NCBI GenBank assembly: GCA_034508935.3
Contig: CM067446.1
Span: forward strand, 16,284,586-16,348,585
Direction of reading: 5' to 3'
DNA length: 64,000 nt
Origin: Berghia stephanieae
Taxonomy: Eukaryota; Mollusca; Gastropoda; Nudibranchia; Aeolidiidae
Each line of letters begins with the position of its first letter. The first letter of the stretch is position 1. This document shows positions 23,893-45,185 of this stretch, piece by piece. The position numbers and the translations under genes were made by a program. The notes under the pieces were generated by a model. That model saw only the letters and a list, made by a program, of their open reading frames with translations. It searched no databases and was not told the DNA's origin.

Positions 23893-24399
23893 GTGGAATA
23901 CACTGATTCAATTTGTAAAATTTTCTTTCTGATCTACAGACTGGATCAACAACTATTTCTGCATACTTTTACCTCACAATCCTGGTTTAGCTAATTTTGT
24001 TTATTTAGTGCAGTCTGGTAATTCATGAAGCTGGAGTACCTATCACTATCATTTGTTTACTTCATGCTATCTGGGCGTTAGCAATGTAATTATGTTACTT
24101 AAAATATTATTGAGTCTATACTTATAACGTTCAAGTGTTAGACTATTTTATTAAATCATTAGGCTGGTTTTGCTCTTTGTAACATTTTGAACATGTTATT
24201 AGGTCTGACTTAAAACCCTATATTTAACACTGTCTGAGGACACACAAGTCCGGCAGACAGGCCAAGGACGTTTTACAAGGAGAAATCTGACGGCCTTATT
24301 TATTATAGGCTAGCACTATTCAGTATCTGATACTGAATAGTGGTTTTGTACTATTCAGTATCTGACACTGAATAGTAAAACTATAATACGGCGTGTTTT

Positions 24400-24594
24400 T
24401 TTTCCGAAACCTGACAAAGTTGTGGGAAGAGGGCAGCTGTCGGAGTGAATCTGGGACTCAGAGAAGTGTACCCCTGTGGGGAATGAACCTGGGACTGGGT
24501 TTCGGCGGGTTTCGTAATAAAAAGGAATTACTTTTTTACGAAACCCGACGACACCTGACAATATCCGACAAAGTTGTGGGAGGTAGGCAGCAGC

Positions 24595-24636
<42 letters not shown>

Positions 24637-26470
24637 GGGGGGGGGGGAGGAGGGGATGAACCTGAGATTCAGGGAAGTGTACACCAGTGGGGAGTGAACC
24701 TGGGACTCTGGGTTTTGTAAAACAGCAATAACAAAATTGGGGGGGGGGGGGGGGGGGTTACTTTTTTTACGAAACCCGACAATATGCGGCAAAGTTGTGG
24801 AAAGTAGGCAAAGCGTGGGGACTGAACCTGAGACAGTGAAGTGTACACCAGTGGGGAGTGAACCTGAGACTATGGTTTTCGGCGGACCTCAGCTAATTTC
24901 ATATAAAAGCAATTCCTTTTTACGAAACCCGACGAAACCTGGCACTATCCGGGAAAGTTATGGGTAGTAGGCAACAGTGGGGAGTGAACCTGAGATTCGG
25001 GGAAGTGTACACTAGTGGGGAGTGAACCTGGGACTGGGTTTTGGCATGTTTTGAAAAAAAAAGCAATTACTTTTTGTTTACGAAATGCGCCAAATCCCAA
25101 CAAAATGGGGCAAAGTTATGGAAAGTAGGCAAATAATGGGGAGTGAACCCGAGACTCAGGGAAGTGTACACCAGTGGGGAGTGAACCTGAGACTCTGGTT
25201 TTCGGCGGGTTTTAGCGAGTTTCACATAAAAGCAATTACTTTTTTACGAAACCCGGCAATATCCGACAAAGTTGTGGGAAGTAGGCAACAGTGGGGAGTG
25301 AACCTGAGACTCAGGGAAGTGTACACCAGTGGGGAGTGAACCTGAGACTACGGTTTTTTGGCAGGTTTCAGCGAGTTTCACATAAAAGCAATTACTTTTT
25401 TACGAAACCCGACGACACCTGGCAATATCCGACAAAGTTGTGGGAAGTAGGCAACAGTGGGGAGTGAACCTGAGACTCAGGGAAGTGTACACCAGTGGGG
25501 AGTGAATCTGAGACTATGGTTTTCAGCGGGTTTCAGCGAGTTTCATATAAAAGCAATTGCTATTTTACCAAACCCGGCAATATCCGACAAAGTTATGGGA
25601 GGTAGGCAACATTGGGGGGTTAACTTGAGATTCATGGAAGTGCACACCAGTAGGGAGTGAACTTGAGACTCTGATTTTCGGCGGGTTTCAGCGAGTTTCA
25701 TATAAAAGCAATTACGTTTTTACGAAACCCGACGATACCTGGCAATATCCGACCAAGTTATTGAAGTAGGCAACAGTGGGGGTGATCCTGAGATTTAGGG
25801 GAGTGAACCTGGGACTCTGGTTTTTGTAAAAAAGCAATACCATGGGGGACGGGGAATTACTTTTTTTACGAAACCCGCCAAAACCCGACAAAGTTATGGG
25901 AAGCAGGCAGCAGTGGGGAGTGAATCTGGGATTCGGACACCGATGAGGATTGAACCTGGGACTGCGAGAGGCTGATACCAGTGGACAGTGAGCTCAGAAT
26001 GTACTTTTATTTCGAAACCTACAGAAATTGTCAAAAGTTATGGGAAGTGGGCACCATTGGGCAATGAAGGGAAGTGCACACCGGTTGGGAGTGAACCTGG
26101 GACTGTTAGAAAAGGATAACAGTGGAAATGAACCTGGGACTATGGAAGATGGATACGAGTGGGAAATGAAGCCGGACTATGGGAGTTGTGTACCAGACGA
26201 GAATGAAGCAATTACTTTTTTACGAAACCCGCCAAAACCCGTCGAAAAACCATAGACTTAGGTTTACTCCCCAATAGTGTACACTTCCCTAGGTCTCGGG
26301 TTCACTCCCCCACTGTTGCCTACTTTCTTTCCATAACTTTGTCGGATATTGTCGGGTTCCGTAAAAAAAGTAATTGCTTTTTTTTACGAAACCCAGTCCC
26401 AGGTTCACTCCCCACTGCTGCCTACTTCCCATAACTTTGTCGGGTTTCGGCGTGTTTCGTAAAAAAAGAA
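24400..26470. repeat. Higher-order minisatellite array
   Basis: About ten units of roughly 145-165 bp. Each holds two copies of GTGGGGAGTGAACCTGAGAC with GGGAAGTGTACACCA between, then GGCGGGTTTC, AAAAGCAATTAC, TTTTTACGAAACCCG and AAAGTTGTGGGAAGTAGGC. ACGAAACCCG pairs with CGGGTTTCG upstream, so units can fold. The last units (26,260-26,470) are in reverse orientation. Unit length varies and is not a multiple of three; the long open frames are artefacts. Confidence 0.9.
24597..24757. repeat. (GT)n and poly(G) tracts within the array
   Basis: A GT dinucleotide run at 24,597-24,634 is followed by G-rich stretches; a pure G run lies at about 24,738-24,757. These interrupt one unit of the minisatellite. 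Confidence 0.95.
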
Positions 26471-26543
26471 ACACCCCTAAAAATACCACGTGTATTCAGT
26501 AAATAGATGTCAATTGTAGTCTAATATTCAGTATCTATTTAAA

Positions 26544-26786
<243 letters not shown>

Positions 26787-27139
26787 ACGTAAATTTTAAT
26801 ATAATACGGCAATTAATTCACGGAATTACATCGCTTAATTAAAAATAGCAGAAAGTCTGGCTACATATTTATAATGAATCGGGTTTGTCGTGGATGACCA
26901 AAAAAACAAAAAAAAAAAAAACAAACAAACAAACAATCAACAACAACAACAACAACAAATGTGACAAACAGAAAAAAAGCAAGATTTTAAAAAGTAATAA
27001 ACAATAGAAGAGCACATCAATGAAAAACAACAACGAGATGATAACACATAAAAGATATTCGTAATAAATCGATAACTGATTAAATTACTCCAACTATTTG
27101 ATTAAAAAAAATAATAATCATAATCATAATAATGATGAT

Positions 27140-27189
27140 GATGACGATTACAACAACAACAATAATAATAATAATAGTAAGTAAGTAGA

Positions 27190-27244
<55 letters not shown>

Positions 27245-27264
27245 TAATAATAATAATAATAATG

Positions 27265-27333
<69 letters not shown>

Positions 27334-27350
27334 GTAATAATAATAATAAC

Positions 27351-27425
<75 letters not shown>

Positions 27426-27432
27426 TAGTATA
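27140..27432. repeat. (AAT)n microsatellite
   Basis: About 290 bp of AAT repeat with GAT, AGT and ACA interruptions. It lies 350 bp right of an ATT tract, so the two form a weak inverted pair. Confidence 0.97.
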
Positions 27433-27535
27433 ATATCAACATTAAAGTATATTACAAGCAAGTAAAATTACTAAAACAAAATTTAAAAAAATATCAATAG
27501 ACAGAAGGAATTTTAATAATATTGGGCGAAAAAAA

Positions 27536-27606
27536 AAGTTATCCCTGCCGGGATTTGAACTCTCGAACCATAAGCTCAGACAGCTTATATCCACCGAGCC
27601 ATGGTG
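27536..27606 (-). mobile_element. tRNA-like sequence (SINE head or tRNA pseudogene)
   Basis: The minus strand has an A-box-like ATGGCTCGGTGGATA, a B-box-like GAGTTCAAATCCC and a T9 run after GGGATAAC that could end a Pol III transcript. A hairpin TAAGC/GCTTA sits at the anticodon-stem position, but the loop lacks U33 and the T stem pairs poorly. It is not a functional tRNA gene. It differs in sequence from the 400-bp repeat. Confidence 0.55.
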
Positions 27607-27842
27607 TCACCGAACATTTAGTGACATTTAATCATGTCTATTTAGACATTTAAAAATGTATTTGAATGCCACTCTTACTTTGATATTTTGAACTATGTTA
27701 ATTTCACAATAGCAGAAATTTAAAATTTACGATCAAAATATTTTTACAACTTTGAATCGGGCTGTCAGTTACTGCACGTGTTCGATCTGGAAGTAGGTCA
27801 GCAGTTTATTTACATTCAACCGAGATTGTCGCACTTTTTACT

Positions 27843-27994
27843 CTCTCTATAAAAAAGAGTTCCTTATGGATACTGAATAGTGGCAAAGCACTATTCAGTA
27901 TCTGATACTGAATAACCACTCTCTATAAAAAAGAGTTCCTTATGGATACTGAATAGTGGCAAAGCACTATTCAGTATCTGATACTGAATAACCA
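27843..27994. repeat. Two tandem 76-bp units with hairpins, right end of the 3.7-kb insertion
   Basis: CTCTCTATAAAAAAGAG, TTCCTTATG and GATACTGAATAGTGG are repeated exactly at a spacing of 76 bp. Each unit contains an inverted repeat of about 13 bp (GATACTGAATAGT against ACTATTCAGTATC). A related palindrome pair marks the left end at about 24,312-24,378. Confidence 0.8.
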
Positions 27995-28007
27995 CTTCGT
28001 TTATGAT

Positions 28008-29847
28008 ATCAAACCAGATTTCAATCCCTTCCTAGTATAGGAAGAGCAGTCCAACCTCACAACTTTGCATCAAGCCGCACCCCTACATTCAAGATATAAG
28101 GGACGGTCAGTTCGACTAATCACCTTGGCTGCCACAAGATAAGACTCGCAAAAATAATAAAATACTGTGTTTTATTTCTGTTAGTGCCCCATGATGTAAA
28201 ATAAACATTAAATATATGTAAATACATGTAATAATATTAAAAGAATAAATCCGACACTTTTATTATCAATTATAAGTGGGACTGCAACTTTTTATGTATT
28301 CATTACTTATTGTATTGTGAAGGTTATATCCTTAGTCAGCTATACCAGCCATTAATCATTGTTGTTTTAATGGTTTCATGTAATATGTAACGGGGAAATC
28401 ATAGGATTTGCAGACCTTTATATAATGCAAATTTAATTAGGGCGATTCTGTGAGTGCAGGAGTTGACAACGTATGTTAAACGCCCAAGTGGTTTGGAAAA
28501 TTATCATTTTTTTTTCTTAAATAAAAATTTTCCCTCCACCCTAAAAACCACATTACATACATGAAATTACAGTGCTCAACTATCTAGTAAAATAAGCTGT
28601 TAATTAAACATAAAATTTGATTTTCTTCAACTTCTCCCTATGTATGTAAACACACATTCTCTCTTTCCAAATATTTATTTGAGTCAAGGGTGAAAGAATT
28701 ACAAAATTTCATAATAATTGAAATACAGGTACGGTTGTAATTTTTAAAAAACCGACCGCAAAAATGAAAAATCGAGAATATCATTCTACATGAAATATAC
28801 TCTCATTAGCTTGCATTTAAAATGAGGACTACCACACCGAAAGCCTTTAAGTTTATCAATATTTTATAATTGATGGAAAAATATAGGTACGGTGGTATTA
28901 AAAAAAAAACAAACACAAAAAACACCCGCAAAAATTAAATATTGAGAGAATATCTTTTCATATTTTTTTTAATCGTCAAAAGGCGTTTTTCATGGCAACA
29001 ACAAAAGGAACATTCATTCAAATCTTTATCAAGTCTTAGTCATGAAAAAATAAGTTCTCTATGAAGATTATGGTGGCTGATAGTAAGTGTTTCTTCGCTG
29101 GGAAAGACGAGAATTCATTCCATTGAAATATATACAGCTTTGGTTTTTGCTGATTTTTAAGTCAAGCCTTTTAGATAGCTAACTTCTGCTGAACTCTTGG
29201 GCATTATACCCAATAATTATAAAAAAAATATATATTACAACAAGGTGGATTAATCTCCCATGCCATTAAACACTCACAGAAGTTTTAAAAAATATTGAAC
29301 AACATTGAATCAATCTCAAAAGAACAATAGTCATTCCAATCACCGGGCTCGAATCCAATGGATTATTGCGTTTGGAATTCGGCAACAGAAAAAGAAAATG
29401 TGTTTAACTGAGGAGGCCCTAAAGGAAAGAATTAAAAAATGTTGGTTGCAGATCGCTGATATTGAGATTATAAAACTGATTTCAATAATAAAAAAAAGAT
29501 AAAGGAACGTAATCCGGCGGGATCGACTGACCATTTGGAACACTAAATTTTTTGAGTGAAAAAATACACAAATCCTTTTGGGTTTGTTATTTGAACTTTT
29601 CGCATGTTTTTACTTAAACTTCACTCACGTCTTTGCTTTTCCAATTAAATGTGATTAATTTTTAAAAACAACTTTTAAAAAGATGTATGTTTATCATCAT
29701 GTGTATACTTTTAATGAATCTATTGATGAATTGTTTTAAAGATAAAATGGTTTTAAAAAGGTCTCATTTTTTGTAACCACCTAATATAAAGCAATATGTA
29801 TTTATATTGTATTGCAAACTTCAACTTATGATTTCACTAGGGGGTTG
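28008..29847. other. Noncoding stretch downstream of the transporter gene, unit A
   Basis: AT-rich sequence shared with unit B (49,340-51,073), with scattered small indels and one 110-bp stretch (about 28,330-28,440) missing from B. A 65-codon plus-strand frame at 29,305-29,502 is broken in B, so it is unlikely to be coding. No canonical AATAAA for the transporter was identified. Confidence 0.4.
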
Positions 29848-39263
<9,416 letters not shown>

Positions 39264-39352
39264 GATATCCACCAAGCCTATCTAATCTAAAACAATAACC
39301 GTGCTGATATTAAAACGAATATGGGTCATCGCATTATGCCATTTATTATTAT

Positions 39353-41100
39353 CAGCGGCGTGGCGTATTGACGGCATATGGTGGTGCCATGATTAGAAGA
39401 AGAAAAAAAAAAAAACAGTGAACATGATTAAGAGGAGAGAGCACATGTTAAAAACTCTCTTTTTTGGAAGGGTGGGGGGGGGGGGGGGTGATGGTTTCTA
39501 CGAGTGGACAAAACTCACAAAAACAAATAATTCATGAAAACAACAAGTCCGGTGTGAAAAGGTCTTTGTAATTATTCTTTATCCACCATTGAAGGATTGG
39601 ATTTGGTAGATAATGCAATCAATATATGATAAATGTAAATCAAAAGAGAAAAGAAACCTATGACAGAAATTACTTACTTTTAGTACTTGTAAAGAAAATC
39701 TGCAAATCTTTTTATAATTTGTTTATTGAAATCTGGAATGGCATCTATTTCAGCTTTGTGAATTGACAGAATCATTAACGAATTTAACCGCTCCTGTTTC
39801 ATTGAATTTCGCAAGAAATTTTTCACTCTTTTAGGGGTGCTAAAACAACGTTCAGGAGGTCCAGAAATACGATGGAAGTGGTTAAGGTCACTATATCCTA
39901 TAGATGTCCATGATTTGTCCGTGTTTGTATCTGTAAAAAGTAGACAATAAAAACAAAAGAAACGTTGTTTTTTTTTTCTAAACTAACTGTGAACCATTCA
40001 TGTCTGTCATTCCATGTCACTGAAAAAGAGCGTTTTCGAGATTTCCACACCTGTGTTAATTCAAAATCAGTTGGTTGGTGAGGAACTAGTCTTTTTATTT
40101 CTAATTTGTCATCTAGTGTCAATCTCCCAAACGGTCGGTGAAGCAAAGAGTCAACTTGATTCATTGCAATTCATTGTTTAACAAAACAAAACTTCAAGTA
40201 TATCTCAAATAATGGAAACCAGTGGAATACGATTAATGATTCTGATCTTAATTAAAGCATCACAAAGAAAAAATCACTCCGCTTAAGTACTTAAGAAATC
40301 AAAAAACACACCAAAGTATAATTGTTGACAATCTTCGCTTTCTTTCTCTACTGACACAAATACACACGCACAAACACACACATACCACAACACACAAACA
40401 CACACACACACACACACACAAATAAACACTCATACACACGTAACCATAACTCGGCACTACAAGCAAGAAAAATGTTGGTAAATTCGTCCACAATGCTTCG
40501 TTGCAAAGGATGACTTTATTCAAAAATCGTGAAAAAGAGGTAGGGGGGGGGGGGGGGTTGATATGTCATATTTTTAATTTTATGTTGTTTTTCTTTGTTA
40601 CTTACAAATAAACTTGACAATGATCAGTGTTTTTGACAGTTAATATAATATTTTGGATGGCCGAAGTTACCCTAATTATGACGTAAATGGTGCAACATTG
40701 GCGCATCCCCCCATCCAACGGTGGAGCTCTCAGATCCTGGCACAAGTCGAGGGGTTTTCCGCTATTTGAAGATAGTATAATTCGCCCCAGTTTCTCGCTC
40801 AATCAACTGTAGCGATACTAAAGGATAGAGCATGAACTGGAGCTTGGATTGCTTTGCACCACGGTGTTGATTCAGTCACTAATTCGCGCAGTGATGTCAC
40901 CAACACACGAGTCGGCGCAATGCGTGAATCGGAATCTTGAATAGAGCGGAGACTAAAAAGGCAGTATGTTGTTGGCGAGTTGGCGAATGACAGTGGAGTT
41001 AAAATTTCTGTTTTATTTTTAATTAAATTATGCTGTTAATGATTTTTAAAAGATTGGTGTGGTGCCTGGCACCATTCGATCCAATGGCCCCACGCCACTG
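39353..41100 (-). mobile_element. hAT-type transposon, internally deleted, present in unit A only
   Basis: Ends CAGCGGCGTGGCG (left) and CAGTGGCGTGGGG (reverse complement of right) are inverted. Minus-strand frames give LTLDDKLEIKRLVPHQP and RKRSFSVTWNDRHEWF (TTF-type zinc-finger region), then after an intron-like or deleted joint ERCFSTPKRVKNFLRNSMKQ and RLNSLMILSIH (the hAT C-terminal dimerisation block). The catalytic middle is missing. Unit B lacks the element. Flanks ATTATTAT and TTATGTAT may be a decayed 8-bp duplication. It sits 90 bp upstream of the transporter start codon. Confidence 0.85.
40355..40440. repeat. (CA)n microsatellite in the hAT element
   Basis: ACACAC tract with interruptions. 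The V/C-rich open frame across it on the minus strand is an artefact. Confidence 0.9.
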
Positions 41101-41249
41101 TTATGTATCCCCACAACCGCTAAATGAATCACAGCACAGATCTCAACACAACCAAGTCTCATACTTGACAGCCTAACCAATTAATTACACACCGAGACCC
41201 TTTCTCTATGGTCTACTACTATTATCAAACTTGACGTGGTATTACAATA

Positions 41250-41358
41250 GGTACCACAAAAGACGTCATTTTTATGGCAGAAAAACAAAACAAAACAATA
41301 TGCATTGCGTCGCGCGTCCATAAAATGACTATTTTTAAACCGGGTCATTCAACCATTA
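41250..41358 (+). repeat. ~110-bp boundary repeat, copy 2 (right end of unit A)
   Basis: From GGTACCACAAAAGACGTC through GCGTCGCGCGTCC and TGACTATTTTTAAACCGGG to AACCATTA. It is homologous to 17,243-17,351. Unit A homology with the right end of unit B extends up to the window end at the start of this repeat. Confidence 0.75.
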
Positions 41359-41893
41359 GTCCAGTAGATTTAAGAAAAAAATATAGTGTTACTGGGAATA
41401 AATTGGTACCAAGCTAAATTTAACATATTTGGTTGTACATTTTATGCTGATTATCATATTAAAAATCCACAGAAATCCGCTCGTGGGAAAAAAAAAGTTA
41501 TTGCTGGGTGTCTATATTACCCCCTCTTAAAATTTTGTGATAGTTTTTCAGCATTTATTGTTATACACCCCAGCAGGTTTCCTCAACTGATTCGAATCTC
41601 CCGAATTTTTTCCTTATTATTCTTTGTTATTATTCCATTCCTTCCTCGAACTAATTTCACCAAGCCAGTGTAAACAATTAGATTAATTGAAGTTTAAAAA
41701 AATGACACCTGTGATTTCGACCTGATGATTTACTGTGACATTGACGGTTACGCATGTGTTTATCTATTTACACTGCATGTGTATGTATACAGTATGATGC
41801 ACGCACACGCACACACATACACGCACTCCATCGCCGTTTCGCAATGATTTTCTAATGCTTGGCTAAGACAGAAAATGAATGTTGTGATACAGC

Positions 41894-41897
<4 letters not shown>

Positions 41898-41950
<53 letters not shown>

Positions 41951-41991
41951 AAAAAAAAAAAAAAAAAAAAAACAAAAAAAAAAAAAAAAAA
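41898..41991. repeat. poly(C)-poly(A) tract
   Basis: A C run of about 18 is followed by about 75 bases of A broken only by single C bases. A similar A-C homopolymer arrangement occurs at 55,983-56,050. Confidence 0.95.
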
Positions 41992-42099
41992 ACACATACA
42001 CATACACCAACTTCTTGTAACCTGTTATGTATAAAGTTATTTCCCTCAACATGGCAAATATGTGAATAAATAATAAATCTCCCTTTATTAATCCTCAAG

Positions 42100-42265
42100 C
42101 GGAGATTTGTCTTAGGGTCTCTTACAAGGGAAGACTGGAATATGTCAACCGCAGCTCAGCGCCGCAAATTGAGCCTTGGAGGGGTGGCTTGTTGAAGGCC
42201 ACATAACGCGGTGAATATTCGACCTAGGTATATGTCAAGTTCGAAGCTAAGACCATACACTTGAA
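42100..42265 (-). mobile_element. Fragment of the CORE-like SINE family
   Basis: In reverse complement it carries TGTGGCCTTCAACAAGCCACC, GGCGCTGAGCTGCGGTTGA and CAGTCTTCCCTTGTAAGAGACCC, matching the body of the SINE at 44,953-45,185. The tRNA head is degraded. Confidence 0.6.
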
Positions 42266-42377
42266 TCCTAAGATTTCAAATAGTAGTAGCTGCTTGAACT
42301 CACTGCCTCCCCCCCCCCCCCCCCCCCACCCCTTTCTCCATCAAGTTGTTTTGACAGGGCAAAGTTTCCTCGAACTT

Positions 42378-42780
42378 TTTTTCGAGCTGCTTTCTGTCTT
42401 TGTCTTGGAACGGGATTACCTGGGGTTCTCCTAGCCCTGACCAGAGTCCAAGACTGTAAGGTAAATAGTCAAATATATAGTTTTATTTTTGGAAGATATT
42501 TTTTCCCCGTAAATATTTCTCTTTTATGCACTGTAATATTTTTGTAAACATTTGAGTGTAATCCTCTTATTGGGGACCTTTGCTTGTGTCAGGATGACAC
42601 ATTTAGGCGGTCTCAAACTAAGTAGCTACACTGATAGCGTGCTCTTGAAATCTACTTCTTTTCCCTATGTGAACTAATGTCGTTTTGTCTTCCTTTTTCT
42701 TGGGTACTTTAATTGTAATTATAGAACTTTTTACTATCCCATTTTCTTCGTTTTTACTGGCGCTGATATGACTAAATGTA
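42378..42780 (+). mobile_element. 5'-truncated copy of the ~530-bp retroposon at the left edge of unit B
   Basis: It matches 16,829-17,240 of unit A (TTTCTGTCTTTGTCTTGG, AGACTGTAAGGTAAATAG, TTACTGGCGCTGATATG). The break in homology lies inside the repeat. Confidence 0.7.
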
Positions 42781-42881
42781 GGTACCACAACATGTTTTTT
42801 GTGTGGCTGAAAAGAACTCGATATATAATGCGCCACGTGTCTAAAAAATGACTATTTTAAAACCAGGTCATTCAACCATTA
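42781..42881 (+). repeat. ~110-bp boundary repeat, copy 3 (unit B)
   Basis: GGTACCACAACATG … GCGCCACGTGTC … ACCAGGTCATTC … ACCATTA; counterpart of 17,243-17,351, and the uninterrupted site for the unit A retroposon. Confidence 0.75.
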
Positions 42882-42984
42882 ATACCTCGGCCATCAAAAG
42901 ACATACAGAGCTGAATTTGGTATCGTATTGAAGAGGAAGGTTTCAGCTTTATATTCCTACACCACTTCAACCTTTTAAGAAAGG

Positions 42985-43208
42985 CTAGGGCTATTTGTCA
43001 GTAGTGACCCCAGGCGCTAGCACCTGCGGGTCAGTACTAACGAACACGCGCCAGCGCCTGGGGATCAGTACTGACCAATAGGTCCTGGTGTCTATTGGTC
43101 AGTATTGAACAAAAGGTGCCACCGCCCACAGACAACCTCTCTTCGGTCTGTGCCACTTTTACCGCCCGCCATTGATCAGCACTGCCGAACATCAGGCCTG
43201 TTCGTCAG
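42985..43208. repeat. GTCAGTACTGAC palindrome cluster (unit B, left)
   Basis: Counterpart of 18,003-18,235 with a few substitutions; the 12-bp core occurs in several variants. Confidence 0.6.
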
Positions 43209-43676
43209 TGCAGACAAAGACCTCTTCGCACTTATTCGTCACTTCCTCGAGTATTCCATTAAAAAAAAAAACAATTAAAATCCCAGGCCAACTTATCACA
43301 TGACACTCAGTAACACTTGGTCACTTGGATAAGTTTGATTTCTAACGCGTTAGATGCCGTTGTTTCAAGCCACCATAAGATTCTTGTTTATTTTATGTTG
43401 TCCATTCTATTTCTTTGGGGTTTTTTTTTGTTTTTTTATTGTTTTTTTTTTTTTTTTTTTGTAGATTATCGTTATTGCTTAAATTAAAGAAAAATAGAGG
43501 AAAATATGTTATATCATATTTCTTTTTACGATTCTTTTATAATACTTTGTCCATTCTATTGATGGGTTGTTGTTTTTTTTAATTTTTTGTTGGAACTGTG
43601 TTTTTAGTCCACCAGTGGACTGAAGACATAGCTGTGTATTCAGTCCACAGGAAATAAAAATATTTAAAAAGGACCA

Positions 43677-44152
43677 AATATCGTCTATACTTACCTTACC
43701 GATACTGACGACATTGATACTTAGCTTATTATCATCAGAAATGGACAGGCATAATTTAAGTCAATTCAACGGCTGATTTACAGCGTTTTATTTACTCTCG
43801 GAAAATCTTGATTGGGGTTTAGTTCGAAACCGGGCGCCTGAAATAGATCTCAATTCTCGAAACCGATTTATCAAACTTGACGAGATTCTTACCGTGACTT
43901 TTAACATTTTTTTATTTATTTACTTTTACTCACTTTTAGGATTATTATTTTAATTTAGAACACAGTGTGACGTCAAAATTTATTGCCTTGCGCATTTCTT
44001 GTACGTAACAATATGACTCCGGAGAAAAACAAAACAAAACGAACAAAAAAAAAAAACAAAAAAAAAAAAAACCAACGAAATAAAAAAGAGAGAACAACTT
44101 TATCGTTATAGGGTCTTGAATATGCTTAAGGGAACGCAGACAGAGAGAGAGA

Positions 44153-44197
<45 letters not shown>

Positions 44198-44213
44198 AGA
44201 TAGATAGATAGAT

Positions 44214-44282
<69 letters not shown>

Positions 44283-44776
44283 GAGAGAGAGAGGGTAGAG
44301 GGTTAAGGACTGCTTTGTAGCTACGTACTCGCACAATTTTTTATTCTGAGGCACAGCCGTGCTCGAGGCCAGTGGTCGATGTGAAAAGTTACCAAACAGA
44401 ACCTTACTTTGGCAAACAATACTAAAACTCTGATCTATTTTAGAAACTCATCGGTTTTTGTTAATCACAAAAATTCTAACGGACTTGGAGTAATTTAAAA
44501 TAGATATAAATGTCCGTAATTTTAAATTAATTGAAGAAACATTATTCTCTGTGTGGCCAATTTTGGCCAAATTGGCTAGGCCAATGGCTATCTGGCAACA
44601 AGCGCCCGATTTCGAACAACTCTCAATCAAGACTTTCCGAGAGTAAATAAACGTTAAATGATATCATTAAGCCTTTGAATTGCCATAAATTATATGCCTG
44701 TCCATTTCTGATGATGCCTATAATAGACACAGTATCAATGTCGTCAGTTGCGTTTAAGGTAAGTATAGACGATATT
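43677..44776. mobile_element. Fold-back element, unit B
   Basis: Arms 43,677-43,840 and 44,599-44,776 are inverted copies. The spacer is about 350 bp longer than in unit A and includes an expanded GA tract (44,142-44,300). Confidence 0.75.
44142..44300. repeat. (AG)n microsatellite, unit B
   Basis: GA tract with GATA interruptions, expanded relative to unit A. Confidence 0.95.
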
Positions 44777-44818
44777 TGAAAACACAGTTCCTTTTTTAAT
44801 TGTTTTTTGTGTTGTCAT

Positions 44819-44820
<2 letters not shown>

Positions 44821-44862
<42 letters not shown>

Positions 44863-44890
44863 AAAAAAAAAAAAAAAAAAAAAACCCAAA
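44821..44890. repeat. poly(A) tract
   Basis: About 70 bp of A with CC and CCC interruptions, at the site of a 23-bp A run in unit A (19,476-19,498). Confidence 0.9.
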
Positions 44891-44952
44891 AAAATTATAA
44901 TAAATAACCGAAAGGAGGAGAAACTTGATAACGAATAGATTATTCCATTTTT

Positions 44953-45185
44953 GGGCAGCGTGGCTCAGCGCTTCGGTCTTTGCTTTTGTACCCGAAAGGT
45001 ATCGAGTTCGATCAACCGCCCCTGCGCTGTGTGGCCTTGAGCAAGTCACCTCGCCCTAGCTCGACTTGAGGCGCTGCACTGCGGCTGATGCCTGGGTTAT
45101 TTCAGCCTTCCCTTGGTATATACCCTAGATACAAATTTTCCATGAATAAAGGGAATTTTATTTGATTTATTTATCATTATTATAA
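44953..45185 (+). mobile_element. tRNA-derived SINE with CORE-like central domain, unit B
   Basis: Head with A box GTGGCTCAGCGCTTCGG and B box GAGTTCGATCAACC, then CTGTGTGGCCTTGAGCAAGT (similar to the MIR/CORE central block) and the 3' part CAGCCTTCCCTTGGTATA … AATAAAGGGAATTTTATTTG. It shows the uninterrupted form of the SINE damaged in unit A. Confidence 0.7.

Larger units (their letters stand above)
41359..42377. other. Spacer between units A and B
   Basis: About 1 kb with no counterpart inside the units. It holds an open frame of 95 codons at 41,386-41,673 without family match, a C18-then-A tract at 41,898-41,991, an inverted SINE fragment (42,100-42,265) and a C tract at 42,310-42,328. 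Confidence 0.5.

Noticed and set aside
24400-26470. CRISPR-like repeat-spacer array
   Set aside because: The genome is clearly eukaryotic. The spacers are themselves repeated, and no cas genes are present.
24355-26489. Series of open frames with a repeated MGSEPETQGSVHQWGVNL-like peptide
   Set aside because: They arise from the minisatellite. Unit length is about 145-165 bp and variable, frames change between units, and no splice or start context is conserved.
29305-29502. 65-codon plus-strand open frame near the 3' side of the unit A transporter
   Set aside because: The counterpart in unit B is broken by small indels, and there is no family match.
41386-41673. 95-codon plus-strand open frame in the A/B spacer
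   Set aside because: Low-complexity, hydrophobic and AT-driven; no recognisable domain or splice sites.
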